A stretch of DNA of 64,000 nt, from the NCBI GenBank assembly GCA_964648115.1, contig CAZYME010000001.1, forward strand, positions 84,744-148,743. The letters run 5' to 3'. Of the stretch, positions 27,640 to 34,937 are shown one piece after another. Position numbers and translations under genes: made by a program. A model generated the notes under the pieces. The model was not told the origin of the DNA, did not search any database, and saw nothing but the letters and a program-made list of their open reading frames with translations. Position 1 is the stretch's first letter; every line of letters begins with the position of its first letter. This DNA comes from CAZYME01 sp964648115. Lineage in GTDB: Bacteria > Pseudomonadota > Gammaproteobacteria > Legionellales > Legionellaceae.

Positions 27640-28772
27640 GGTTCTAACTCCCGCAATTCTTTTGGCGACAATTTGACTTCTTTAACAGCTACTTCCAATG
27701 CTTTAATAGCCTCATCGATCATAGGAACTAAGGAACGTCGTCCCATAGCCTGTTCTGCTTTCCAGTGAGCAAAAGGCCCACCTACTTCAGCGAAAGGTGT
27801 TTGTCTACCCACACAATTCAACATATACCATAAACGACGATCGACTGTTTTCAACCATAAAAATTCCGCACTCGGAACAACACCATCATCACGGGATTCT
27901 TCTAATAATGACGCCATTACCGTCAAAAGATAGGCGTGCTTCGCTATTATCTCTTGGATAATTTCAGTATTTTGGTATTTTCTGAGCACAGCAGTCGCCA
28001 CGGAATAATCTGGCTTTCCATTAACAGCACTTTTATCTAATGTTTCTAAGATTTTCGTTGCCGAGCCCCTGTCTCGGTTGGTGCGCGCAAGAAAAACTGC
28101 TATTAAGGCACGAACATGGGGAGGGCAGCGATCAAACCCATCCCAGTAAGGCCCCAATTGCAGGGTAAATACACGCTTTGCATCCCCTCGCCGTACTCCT
28201 GCGGTCATTTCTTGCCCAGGCACTGCGTTATCTAATAAAGCATCATCCTTTTTCAGTAACTTGTATTTACGAGCAAACTCCATAGGCGACAAGGCCATGG
28301 CCCAGGGGCCTGTATTAATATCTACGGTAGTCAAATCCAGCTTGATTACAGGCATAATGGCAGGCCAATTATACTGCTCCTGAGCGCGCAATGTTCGCAT
28401 ATCATGTGCGCGACGAAACTTAAGCGTAACATTTGACTTATATAGAACAGCTGCCAACACCACTAGAATGACAATAATAGGGTAGCGTACATAATCACCA
28501 ACGCTATGAGTAAGGTCAACCAGCTGCCCCCAGGTTACAGTACTTGGGTCAACCGTTTGCATGATATAAATTTCATTTGATAATTGCGTCCCGCCAATAA
28601 ACAGATCGACGAGTTTTGCTTGCCAAACGTTAAGCGAAAAAACGAAAGAAACAATATATTGATGACCTGCAGCCCACAGGATATAGAGAACGAGAAATAG
28701 CAGCAGCGTAAGCCAGAATGGCGCCATTGAATTATCGCTGTTACCAGGCTGCTGTTGGGATTGTTGAGCCAT
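27636..28772 (-). CDS. icmP: Dot/Icm coupling-complex protein IcmP/DotM
   Basis: DotM is an inner-membrane partner of DotL that recognises effectors carrying acidic glutamate-rich signals. The 378 residues begin with a glutamine-rich tail, then membrane helices at about 18-42 and 88-110, and a large cytoplasmic domain containing KLDLTTVDINTGPWAMALSP and a TVDRRLWYMLNCVGRQTPF stretch typical of the family. It lies between icmQ and icmO. The 3' end overlaps icmO by three bases. Confidence 0.95.
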   Translation of the reverse strand: MAQQSQQQPGNSDNSMAPFWLTLLLFLVLYILWAAGHQYIVSFVFSLNVWQAKLVDLFIGGTQLSNEIYIMQTVDPSTVTWGQLVDLTHSVGDYVRYPIIVILVVLAAVLYKSNVTLKFRRAHDMRTLRAQEQYNWPAIMPVIKLDLTTVDINTGPWAMALSPMEFARKYKLLKKDDALLDNAVPGQEMTAGVRRGDAKRVFTLQLGPYWDGFDRCPPHVRALIAVFLARTNRDRGSATKILETLDKSAVNGKPDYSVATAVLRKYQNTEIIQEIIAKHAYLLTVMASLLEESRDDGVVPSAEFLWLKTVDRRLWYMLNCVGRQTPFAEVGGPFAHWKAEQAMGRRSLVPMIDEAIKALEVAVKEVKLSPKELRELEP

Positions 28773-28828
28773 TCGATTGGCTTAATCTGGAGGTATGTTA
28801 GGTAAAGTATATACCTATTGTTAAAATT

Positions 28829-29419
28829 TTACAGTTCTTCCATAACAGGACTTTTAACTAATCTGCCCTGGCTGTATTGGTAAATACCTGATTTATGCAC
28901 AAAACGATTAATATTATCCAAACTAAGTGATTTATCCTTCAAAGTCAGAAGTGGTTTACCAAGCTTATCGACTGGTATTTTGTCACTCGGCAAAGGAAGA
29001 ATATCACTTTGACTAATGTACATTGAAACGTATCCTTCGTTTGCTTTATTTTCCTTGGTCCTGAGCAGGGCTTTGATATCTTCTTCATCCGCATAAATTG
29101 GGCGTGAAATCATCTGCCTGGGTAAATTCATTATGATGCGTTCCCAAGATTGTATATTCGTTCCATCCGACGAATAAAGCGCTACAAATATTTCTTGTTG
29201 ACCACTTCTCAAAGCAATCCGGTTAGCAAGATGTGCTGTTATTTTTGATTTTTCCAGTGCGGGAGCATTCAATTGGTTAGCAAATTTATCACGAATTTCT
29301 CGTAAATTTTTACCAATTACCTTCAAAAAGTTTGAATCCTCCCAAGGGCCTGTTTCAAGAGCATCATCTAGGGCCTTTAGAATTGCATCAGTCTGTTGTT
29401 CCGATAATTCATCTTTCAT
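28829..29419 (-). CDS. icmQ: Dot/Icm cytoplasmic protein IcmQ
   Basis: IcmQ is a cytoplasmic Dot/Icm protein. In Legionella it binds lipid membranes and NAD and is held in check by IcmR. Read from the ATG at 29419 it has 196 residues and begins MKDELSEQQTDAILKALDDA, which matches the start of known IcmQ proteins. A longer reading to 29455 adds residues without family support. The N-terminal helix pair with GPWEDSNFLKVIGKNL is the IcmR-binding domain in the Legionella protein. The C-terminal part is the ADP-ribosyltransferase-like, NAD-binding domain. It follows the FIR-position gene and a hairpin. Confidence 0.93.
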   Translation of the reverse strand: MKDELSEQQTDAILKALDDALETGPWEDSNFLKVIGKNLREIRDKFANQLNAPALEKSKITAHLANRIALRSGQQEIFVALYSSDGTNIQSWERIIMNLPRQMISRPIYADEEDIKALLRTKENKANEGYVSMYISQSDILPLPSDKIPVDKLGKPLLTLKDKSLSLDNINRFVHKSGIYQYSQGRLVKSPVMEEL

Positions 29420-29466
29420 AGGATATGACACTACTATTGGGTGGATTAGGTACAATAAGAGTATAA

Positions 29467-29495
29467 CAATGATCAGCAGATAATGCTGATCATTG
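29467..29495. other. Perfect hairpin between the FIR-position gene and icmQ
   Basis: CAATGATCAGCA at 29467-29478 pairs perfectly with TGCTGATCATTG at 29484-29495, giving 12 base pairs and a 5-base loop. In the leftward direction it is followed by TTATACTCTTATTG, not a true T-run. It could therefore tune readthrough into icmQ or protect the upstream mRNA. A TATACT hexamer on the same strand just behind it could serve icmQ as a -10. Confidence 0.65.
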
Positions 29496-29507
29496 GGGTA
29501 TAATTAA

Positions 29508-29849
29508 TTATCGAGGTACAAACGAGGATTCGTTGTCTTGCTCTACTGAGGCCTGATTATTAGGCTGAGGGGAGCTTCGAAATGGTTGCATTGCATTAGA
29601 AATATTGATGTCACAAACACTCAGCGTTTTAACGCCCGCTTTGTTCGATTCATTAGGACGTACAGCCTCCGCTTTCTCTGTAGTAGTGCGCAAAGCTCTG
29701 ATTTCCGCAAGCAATGCCTGTACTACACTATCATCAACACCCTTGGATGGCTGCGGTCCTTTGGATGGCTGCGGTGCATTATTCCCATTATGAAAAGTAA
29801 TGCGAGTACCCCAAAAACTTCTACTACTAGACATATCCGACTCAGTCAT
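29508..29849 (-). CDS. Small gene in the icmR/FIR position; candidate IcmQ partner
   Basis: I do not recognise this 113-residue protein by sequence. It sits exactly where icmR lies in Legionella pneumophila and where other Legionellales carry unrelated FIR genes (functional homologues of icmR), between icmS and icmQ. The ATG at 29849 has AGGAGAGG at 29853-29860. A TTG one codon upstream is less likely. The protein is hydrophilic, with a tandem QPSKG-PQPSKG repeat, one short predicted helix (VDDSVVQALLAEIRALRTTTEKAEA, given here by its positions about 39-63) and a disordered tail. That helix would be the natural candidate for binding IcmQ. The role is inferred from position only. Confidence 0.65.
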   Translation of the reverse strand: MTESDMSSSRSFWGTRITFHNGNNAPQPSKGPQPSKGVDDSVVQALLAEIRALRTTTEKAEAVRPNESNKAGVKTLSVCDINISNAMQPFRSSPQPNNQASVEQDNESSFVPR

Positions 29850-29888
29850 CAACCTCTCCTTACTTCCAATCCTTCATTAAGGAGTAGC

Positions 29889-29930
29889 TTAGCAGGATTT
29901 AGCTTAACAAAACCTTAAGGATATTTAAGT
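29889..29930 (-). promoter_or_regulatory. PmrA-like direct repeat upstream of the FIR-position gene
   Basis: Three TTAA cores on the leftward strand (CTTAAATATC, CTTAAGGTTTTG, TTAAG) lie at spacings of about 10 and 11 bases, some 50 bases before the start codon. PmrA of Legionella and Coxiella binds tandem cTTAA repeats spaced 11 bases apart and controls dot/icm and effector genes. The match is good in core and spacing but not exact in the linker bases. Confidence 0.5.
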
Positions 29931-29965
29931 TTGCACCTTTTTTACATTCTTAATTCATAAAAACG

Positions 29966-30310
29966 TCAGTCATACATTAATTCATCTAAGGGGGTATAGT
30001 CGCGACTAGGACCTCCTTGAATCAACTCGTTCACCACATCAGTCAGGCAAAGTAAGCGCAATACATTGGGCGTCACTTCATCAAATACCACGCGCGTGCC
30101 CAGTAGTGAGCCCTCTGCCTCATCAAATGAAACGCCTAAACCATACCCTAAGCATAAGGAGCACAGTTGATCAGCCCGGCGCGCGATAGCAGGTAACAAA
30201 CCGGTATCTGAAAACACCTCTTCAAAACTGACAAAACGATCGTTTAAATAAAATTTAGCATTCATACTAGCCGCGATTAAAGCCATCCCTTTGCGAATAT
30301 CTGTATCCAT
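29966..30310 (-). CDS. icmS: Dot/Icm adaptor protein IcmS
   Basis: IcmS is a small acidic cytoplasmic adaptor that, with IcmW, binds effectors and docks on the DotL C-terminus. The 114 residues match the family exactly in length and include MNAKFYLNDRFVSFEEVFSD and LLCLTDVVNELI. It directly follows icmT: the icmT stop and the icmS start are adjacent, and GGTGGAGA at the end of icmT serves as its ribosome site. The partner icmW gene is not in this window. Confidence 0.94.
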   Translation of the reverse strand: MDTDIRKGMALIAASMNAKFYLNDRFVSFEEVFSDTGLLPAIARRADQLCSLCLGYGLGVSFDEAEGSLLGTRVVFDEVTPNVLRLLCLTDVVNELIQGGPSRDYTPLDELMYD

Positions 30311-30571
30311 TTATCTCCACCAAGGTTGTGAGGATTTGACTGAACCTGCAAAAAAACTCCTTATCCATCGCAGAAAAACAGGCACAGTAAAACCATAATG
30401 CTCAATGATTCCAAAAAAGACTGCCGACACTAACACTAAAACGCCTGTCCAAACTCTGATATGCATTAAAAAAAGGAAAATAGGAAATGCAGCCCTAGCA
30501 TCTACCATAAAAAAACGGGCACTACGAGCAGAATCACGCCAATGCGCCGATGCGGAATAATTCTCAGCCAT
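30311..30571 (-). CDS. icmT: Dot/Icm inner-membrane protein IcmT
   Basis: IcmT is a small membrane protein needed for Dot/Icm function. In Legionella its C-terminus is linked with egress from the host. The 86 residues have the conserved start region HWRDSARSARFFMVDARAAF, a hydrophobic hairpin at about 29-62 and a C-terminal end QPWWR. It is the first gene of the icm cluster. A TATAAT on the leftward strand at 30592-30597 lies 21 bases before the start codon with no clear -35, and AAGAGA serves as ribosome site. Confidence 0.94.
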   Translation of the reverse strand: MAENYSASAHWRDSARSARFFMVDARAAFPIFLFLMHIRVWTGVLVLVSAVFFGIIEHYGFTVPVFLRWIRSFFAGSVKSSQPWWR

Positions 30572-30667
30572 GACAATCTCTTGAAATTAGTATTATAAGT
30601 AAATTATATATCTCGGAGGGGGGGTAATGCAAAGTGTAAGCTGATTAAGTCTGGATAATGGCTTCAG

Positions 30668-30703
30668 GGGCGGTCGGTTTGGGAACCAAATGCCCGCGCC
30701 CCG
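30668..30703. terminator. GC-rich hairpin between the 63-codon ORF and icmT
   Basis: GGGGCGGTCGGTTTGG and CCAAATGCCCGCGCCCC pair imperfectly around a GAA loop, giving a strong stem a few bases after the stop of the small ORF. There is no T-run on either side, so termination efficiency is uncertain. Its placement suggests that the small ORF is a separate transcription unit from icmT. Confidence 0.45.
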
Positions 30704-30708
30704 AGTTA

Positions 30709-30900
30709 TTAACGTGGAGTGTTGCCAGGTTTATTATCTGAATTAAGGCAATGAGCTAGCATCTCACCTATCCCATTATCTTTTCGTGGGGTTGGAATCG
30801 AAGGCGGCTGCGTAAAAGGTTTAGGGATGCCCACGTTGCTTTTATCCGCATCGTTCGCATCTAACCCATTCTTTCTAAAATCTTGCCATTTATTAGTCAT
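30709..30900 (-). CDS. Small hypothetical protein upstream of icmT
   Basis: This is a 63-residue hydrophilic protein with no recognised domain. It has a proline-rich centre (KPFTQPPSIPTP) and a C-terminal segment with EMLAHCLNSDNKPGN. Support for it being real: the reading frame fills the gap, a stable hairpin lies right behind the stop codon, and a PmrA-like direct repeat lies 55-70 bases ahead. Against it: no good ribosome site, only a GGCGGG-type purine stretch 9-14 bases before the ATG, and biased but short composition. It could be a small Dot/Icm-related protein or a chance ORF. Confidence 0.45.
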   Translation of the reverse strand: MTNKWQDFRKNGLDANDADKSNVGIPKPFTQPPSIPTPRKDNGIGEMLAHCLNSDNKPGNTPR

Positions 30901-30943
30901 CGTCGTCTGCCCGCCATATTCATAGCTACATGATCCGATAATA

Positions 30944-30971
30944 CTTAACGAAAATTAAGGTTTTATTAAGA
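30944..30971 (-). promoter_or_regulatory. PmrA-like direct repeat upstream of the 63-codon ORF
   Basis: On the leftward strand CTTAATAAAAC is followed by CTTAATTTTCG and then TTAAG. The two CTTAA cores are exactly 11 bases apart, the spacing of the PmrA box in Legionella, Coxiella and enterics. A third core follows at 10 bases. This would place icmT-side genes or the small ORF under PmrAB control, as found for Coxiella dot/icm genes. Confidence 0.5.
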
Positions 30972-31074
30972 AAACAAATAAACCCAAAAAAAACTGCTTG
31001 AAATAGGTCCCCCCCTTGCTAGAAAAATTCTCATGTAATACATTACGCAGCATGCAACCCACTTATTATTTCAT

Positions 31075-31734
31075 ATGAAAAAGTTCTGCTTCGCACTCGC
31101 GATAGCAGCTACTGCGCTATGCGCCTATCTTTTCCAGCATAATGCACCAGCTATTTTTAATTGGATTAATACCCTAGGTTGGCTTGCACCCGCTTTTTTT
31201 CTTCTACTTTATTGTTTCGCAAGTATTCTATTCTTACCAACCATGGCTTTAACATTAGCGGGTGGCGCTCTATTTGGCCCAATTACAGGGACATTGATTA
31301 ATTTGCTAGGCGCCACCATAGGCGCGGCTTGTGCATTTTGTATCAGTCGCTATATGATTTTTGATTGGGTTGCTGCCAAAAAAAATGTGCGCGTGAGCAA
31401 TCTTATTGCGGGCGTTGAGCGTCAGGGGTGGCAATTTGTTGCCGTGGTTCGCCTAATGCCCGTGGTTCCCTTTAGTTTGGTAAATTATGGGTTGGGTATA
31501 ACGCGTATTAAATTCAGCCATTTTCTCATCACCACAGCAATCTTTCTTATCCCTGCAGAAATTTTTTTCACCTATTGTGGTTACGCGGGAATGGACATGC
31601 TGACCCATCCTCAGGCATTTTATAAAGGAACAAGCCTTATTTTACTGATTGGTTTAGCTTTGTTGGTGATAATCTATCTACGATTAAAACGGAATCGCCA
31701 GCAATTGTCCTTAGATAGCGACGCTGCTGAATAA
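31075..31734 (+). CDS. TVP38/TMEM64 (DedA-like) membrane protein
   Basis: The 219-residue protein has a hydrophobic N-terminal helix, a second around 35-60, and the SNARE-associated/VTT domain with ALTLAGGALFGPITGTLINLL, VRLMPVVPFSLVNYGLGITR and a following amphipathic helix. Members of this superfamily act in membrane lipid homeostasis, some as lipid scramblases or undecaprenyl phosphate carriers. The substrate here is unknown. It is transcribed away from the Dot/Icm locus and is followed by a palindromic repeat. Confidence 0.85.
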   Translation: MKKFCFALAIAATALCAYLFQHNAPAIFNWINTLGWLAPAFFLLLYCFASILFLPTMALTLAGGALFGPITGTLINLLGATIGAACAFCISRYMIFDWVAAKKNVRVSNLIAGVERQGWQFVAVVRLMPVVPFSLVNYGLGITRIKFSHFLITTAIFLIPAEIFFTYCGYAGMDMLTHPQAFYKGTSLILLIGLALLVIIYLRLKRNRQQLSLDSDAAE

Positions 31735-31758
31735 CAATATTTTTTATAAACCGAAATT

Positions 31759-31825
31759 GTAGCCTGGTTGCTTGCAACCGGGGAGCATAAGCACGAGACT
31801 TCCCGGTTGCAAGCAACCAGGCTAC
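31759..31825. repeat. Intergenic inverted repeat with 24-base arms
   Basis: The left arm starts GTAGCCTGGTTGCTTGCAAC (from 31759) and its exact complement ends at 31825, with a loop of about 16 bases. No A or T run follows, so it is better seen as a palindromic repeat than a simple terminator, though it separates two convergent genes. Confidence 0.8.
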
Positions 31826-31877
31826 GGCGCCTAAGACGTACGTCATGTCGAGTGCAGCGATTGATGACGTGGCTCGA

Positions 31878-32699
31878 TTACAAACGTGCCTCGTCTTTAT
31901 CTAGCAAATGGCGTAACGAAGATACTATGGGATGCTGAGTAGGTAGATGATGGGCATCAAACGATGCTATCAACTGTATCCCCTGTAAGACATTAGTGAC
32001 AAATACAGCATCTGCCTCAGCAATCATTACCGTATCTATTGATGTCTCTGTACAAACAATCCCCGCGGTCTTACATAAGTGAAGCAACCGCTCTCGTGTA
32101 ACACCAGCTAATAATCCACTCGCAAGAGACGGGGTAAAAACATGATCATTTTTAACGATAAATAAATTTGCAACGGTTGTTTCCGTCGCATAACGCTCTA
32201 AATTGAAGAACAAAGCATCATCAGCACCACATGCCAAAGCTTGGCGACGAGCTAAGATAGACTCTAAATAATTAACTGATTTAAGCCGATAAATGGGATT
32301 ACTGGCATCACGCAGCCACCCCGCGCTAACCAAACGGAGTGCCCTCTCGTGAAGCAAGTAACTAAATGCCTCAAAGGACAAACATGACGTATCCCCATGC
32401 GCGACCAACCCTCGTGGAGCGCGCCCTCCACTTAAAATTGCTTTGATGCCACCCGTTTTAATTTGTTCAGCTTCAATACAATGCATTAATTGCTTAAGCC
32501 ACATTTCCTGTGAAATATCGAAGGGTATTGCTAGTAATTTAGCCGCAGAGGACATTCGCTGCCAATGAAGAGCTGCATAATATGGGAGGTTTTGCTCAAC
32601 TCTTATTGTTTCAAATAACCCCTCACCTAAAAGAATACGATCATCGGCACTAAATGAGGCTTTTTTCTCAACATCAACAGGGAAAATATGGGTAGGCAT
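31878..32699 (-). CDS. pabC: Class IV PLP aminotransferase, likely aminodeoxychorismate lyase
   Basis: This 273-residue fold-type IV enzyme has the PLP lysine at Lys140 (YRLKSVNYLES) and the cofactor-binding ETTVANLF segment. The family includes aminodeoxychorismate lyase (PabC, releasing pyruvate and p-aminobenzoate for folate), branched-chain aminotransferase and D-amino acid aminotransferase. The LGEGLFETIRV start region and the short length favour PabC. A folate enzyme gene (5-formyltetrahydrofolate cyclo-ligase) lies nearby. The assignment within the family is tentative. It starts two bases after the stop of the small acidic gene upstream. Confidence 0.75.
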   Translation of the reverse strand: MPTHIFPVDVEKKASFSADDRILLGEGLFETIRVEQNLPYYAALHWQRMSSAAKLLAIPFDISQEMWLKQLMHCIEAEQIKTGGIKAILSGGRAPRGLVAHGDTSCLSFEAFSYLLHERALRLVSAGWLRDASNPIYRLKSVNYLESILARRQALACGADDALFFNLERYATETTVANLFIVKNDHVFTPSLASGLLAGVTRERLLHLCKTAGIVCTETSIDTVMIAEADAVFVTNVLQGIQLIASFDAHHLPTQHPIVSSLRHLLDKDEARL

Positions 32700-32701
32700 T
32701 T

Positions 32702-32905
32702 TTAATAATCGAGAAAATCTTCAAGCTCATCTTGTAACCGCTTGTCTTCCAATAGTTTCTCTAAGCGCCTACGCGCATCAGGCGTGGTGCGTTGGCGGGA
32801 ATCCTGAATAATAACCTCATCATCAACCTCATCAACTACCTCTACGATTTCATCATCAGCAATTAATGCTTTATCTTCCGCATCATCATCAAACAGTTCA
32901 CTCAT
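32702..32905 (-). CDS. Small acidic PA3496-type protein
   Basis: The 67-residue protein is strongly acidic at its N-terminus (DDDAEDKALIADDEIVEVVDE) and ends with a basic-acidic helix, RRRLEKLLEDKRLQDELEDFLDY. This matches small conserved gammaproteobacterial proteins annotated as PA3496 family and proposed to affect envelope integrity. The function is not established. It leads a two-gene unit with the class IV aminotransferase. Confidence 0.75.
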   Translation of the reverse strand: MSELFDDDAEDKALIADDEIVEVVDEVDDEVIIQDSRQRTTPDARRRLEKLLEDKRLQDELEDFLDY

Positions 32906-33076
32906 GCGATCCTCACAAGTTGGCTACACATCTTTAAAATATGTCCAAACCCTAATAAATTTGCAAGCTATATACCTCATTTTTTTACAATTGCATAGTA
33001 TTTTTTTGAAACAATTCGCTTGTTGAACTATGAAAGTATCTGCGTGATAATCACTTAAAAATTTCCAAGAAATTTT

Positions 33077-33670
33077 ATGGCTGACCCATTTAAACAAGCA
33101 TTACGATTAACCTGCCAACAAATTCGTCAAAATTTATCTTTATCTTACCAAAAGAAGGTTTCTGACCAAATCTGCGCTCGTGTTCGTACATTAGACCAGT
33201 ACCGCTATGCTAAACGGATCGCACTTTATCAAGCAATGAAGGGCGAAATTGACTTAAGCAGCTTATGGCGCTCAGCACCCCGGCAAGGTAAGTATTGTTA
33301 CTTTCCCGCACTAAATGATGATTGTACTTTATCATTTCTACCTGCAACACCCGCATCAACATTTCAGAAAAACCGCTACGGTATTCAAGAACCTGTTGTT
33401 GAGCGAGAACAAGGATTATCACCTGAGCAGCTTGATCTGATTTTCGTTCCCTTGGTTGCTGTCGATCATCAAGGAACACGTTTAGGCATGGGAGCAGGCT
33501 ACTATGACCGCACCTTCGCCCACTGCCGTCTACCATTGTTAGTTGGCGTTGCGTATGAATTCCAGCGCCAATCTTTTATTGAAGCACAAGCTTGGGATAT
33601 TTCCCTCAATGTGGTCGTTACAGAGCGCGCAATTTATTGGAGTAACCCATGGCAAAAAATTATTGGCTGA
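33077..33670 (+). CDS. 5-formyltetrahydrofolate cyclo-ligase
   Basis: This cytoplasmic enzyme (FAU1/YgfA family) uses ATP to convert 5-formyl- to 5,10-methenyl-tetrahydrofolate, salvaging the stored folate. The 197 residues carry the family signature LGMGAGYYDRTF, near residues 137-148, and LIFVPLVAVDHQGTRLG just before it. In many gammaproteobacteria this gene follows 6S RNA. The 170-base upstream gap here is AT-rich and I see no 6S-like long hairpin. The end overlaps the next gene by 22 bases. Confidence 0.92.
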   Translation: MADPFKQALRLTCQQIRQNLSLSYQKKVSDQICARVRTLDQYRYAKRIALYQAMKGEIDLSSLWRSAPRQGKYCYFPALNDDCTLSFLPATPASTFQKNRYGIQEPVVEREQGLSPEQLDLIFVPLVAVDHQGTRLGMGAGYYDRTFAHCRLPLLVGVAYEFQRQSFIEAQAWDISLNVVVTERAIYWSNPWQKIIG

Positions 33671-34122
33671 TGAAGTCTGAACCCACCTGTTTTGGTATTG
33701 ATACGTTGTACAGCCGGCCTAGTAAAACAGCTCCTTGGGATTGCGTACGTAACTATCAAGCACGCAACTTCATGCGCAACACGATGCGTATCGGTGATCT
33801 GGCTTTTTTTTATCACTCAAATTGCAACCCTCCGGGGATCGTTGGCATTATGGAAATCGCTAGCGAAGCCTACCCAGATTATACAGCCTTTGACCCCAGC
33901 AACGATCATTATGATGCTAATAGCACCCCCGATAATCCGCGTTGGTTTATGGTGGATGTGCGCTTTAAAGAAAAATTTCCGCATATCATTCCATTAGAAC
34001 AATTGAGACAATATCCGGAGTTAGAAAAAATGCCTTTGTTGCGCAAGGGGAATCGTTTGTCAATTACTCCTGTTACGCGGGAGGAATGGGAGTTTATTGA
34101 TGAGCTGGTACATAGCCGCTAA
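33649..34122 (+). CDS. EVE domain protein
   Basis: The 157 residues are one EVE/PUA-like domain, beginning KNYWLMKSEPTCFGIDTL and with VRNYQARNFMRN, DLAFFYHSNC and PRWFMVDVRF. EVE domains bind modified bases in DNA or RNA. In bacteria the solitary form is widespread and its ligand is not firmly known. It overlaps the 3' end of the folate enzyme gene and is probably co-translated. Confidence 0.92.
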   Translation: MAKNYWLMKSEPTCFGIDTLYSRPSKTAPWDCVRNYQARNFMRNTMRIGDLAFFYHSNCNPPGIVGIMEIASEAYPDYTAFDPSNDHYDANSTPDNPRWFMVDVRFKEKFPHIIPLEQLRQYPELEKMPLLRKGNRLSITPVTREEWEFIDELVHSR

Positions 34123-34171
34123 GAATTTTACACCGCACTCTCACTCCGAGCCGCGGCTCGGAAATCTTAGG

Positions 34172-34510
34172 TTACAGGGCTTCCTCGCCTACTTCACCTG
34201 TACGTATACGCACTACTTGCTGCAGTTCGTGTACAAAAATTTTGCCATCGCCAATTTTCCCGGTATAGGCAGCTTTGCAAATTGCGTCGATTGCGGTTTC
34301 TACCATATTATCTGGCAAGGCTAATTCAACTTTGATTTTAGGAAGAAAATCAACAACATATTCAGCTCCACGGTAAAGCTCTGTATGGCCTTTTTGCCGA
34401 CCAAAGCCCCGCGTTTCAGAAATCGTAATCCCGGGAACACCAATTTCTATTAGTGCTTCATGAACATCATCAAGCTTAAAAGGTTTGATAATAGCGGTGA
34501 TCATTTTCAT
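34172..34510 (-). CDS. glnK: Nitrogen regulatory PII protein
   Basis: PII proteins sense 2-oxoglutarate, ATP and ADP and control glutamine synthetase, ammonium transport and other targets. The 112-residue form from the ATG at 34510 starts MKMITAIIKPFKLDDVHEAL like all PII proteins. An upstream start adding MKGKI is unlikely. The T-loop tyrosine for uridylylation is Tyr51 in YRGAEY, and the C-terminal signature TGKIGDGKIFV is intact. No amtB follows within the window, so GlnB and GlnK cannot be separated by context. The symbol is a guess within the family. Confidence 0.88.
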   Translation of the reverse strand: MKMITAIIKPFKLDDVHEALIEIGVPGITISETRGFGRQKGHTELYRGAEYVVDFLPKIKVELALPDNMVETAIDAICKAAYTGKIGDGKIFVHELQQVVRIRTGEVGEEAL

Positions 34511-34586
34511 TATTTTGCCTTTCAAATATAAAACACATCTAAAATGGGTATAATAGATCTAAATACCCTTCGATCAGGAGCACCCT

Positions 34587-34844
34587 ATGTTTGATCCTAA
34601 GCAATTTGAAGAGCTCGCAAAAAACCTCTATACCGCATTACCGATCAGTCTACAGAACTTTGAAAATGAAATTCAACAAAAATTCAAAGAGATATTACAA
34701 TCAGCTTTTACCCGTATGGATTTGGTGACTCGAGAAGAATTCGATGTTCAAGTCAAAGTGCTTGCACGAACTCGTGAAAAAATCGAGATGTTGCAAAACC
34801 AAGTACAAAGCTTAGTTGAGGAAAAATCTAGTAAAGCTAAATAG
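34587..34844 (+). CDS. ubiK: Ubiquinone biosynthesis accessory factor UbiK (BMFP family)
   Basis: UbiK is a small coiled-coil protein that works with UbiJ in the soluble complex for aerobic ubiquinone synthesis. Older annotation is membrane fusogenic or YqiC/BMFP. The 85 residues show the expected N-terminal amphipathic part and a C-terminal coiled coil with TREEFDVQVKVLARTREKIE. AGGAG precedes the ATG. It lies between glnK and comM, a common order in gammaproteobacteria. Confidence 0.88.
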   Translation: MFDPKQFEELAKNLYTALPISLQNFENEIQQKFKEILQSAFTRMDLVTREEFDVQVKVLARTREKIEMLQNQVQSLVEEKSSKAK

Positions 34845-34861
34845 TGGCCCTGCGGGCGTTT

Positions 34862-34937
34862 CCCGCATTACGCTGCGCTCCATACGGGCTACATTGATCT
34901 ATTATCGTAGCCCGTATGGAGCGCAGCGTAATGCGGG
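34862..34937. repeat. Palindromic element with perfect 31-base arms (family A, full copy)
   Basis: The left arm 34862-34892 begins CCCGCATTACGCTGCGCTCC and is perfectly complementary to 34907-34937, with a 14-base loop. Single-arm relatives lie at 38516-38552 and 50001-50038. It sits in the gap between ubiK and comM and is probably a mobile palindromic (REP-like) sequence. Confidence 0.85.

Noticed and set aside
31637..31846. Leftward 69-codon ORF across the end of the TVP38 gene
   Set aside because: Most of it is the 31759-31825 inverted repeat and antisense to a real gene.
32906..33076. Possible 6S RNA upstream of the 5-formyltetrahydrofolate cyclo-ligase
   Set aside because: The gap is only about 170 bases and shows no long-range pairing of the 6S type.
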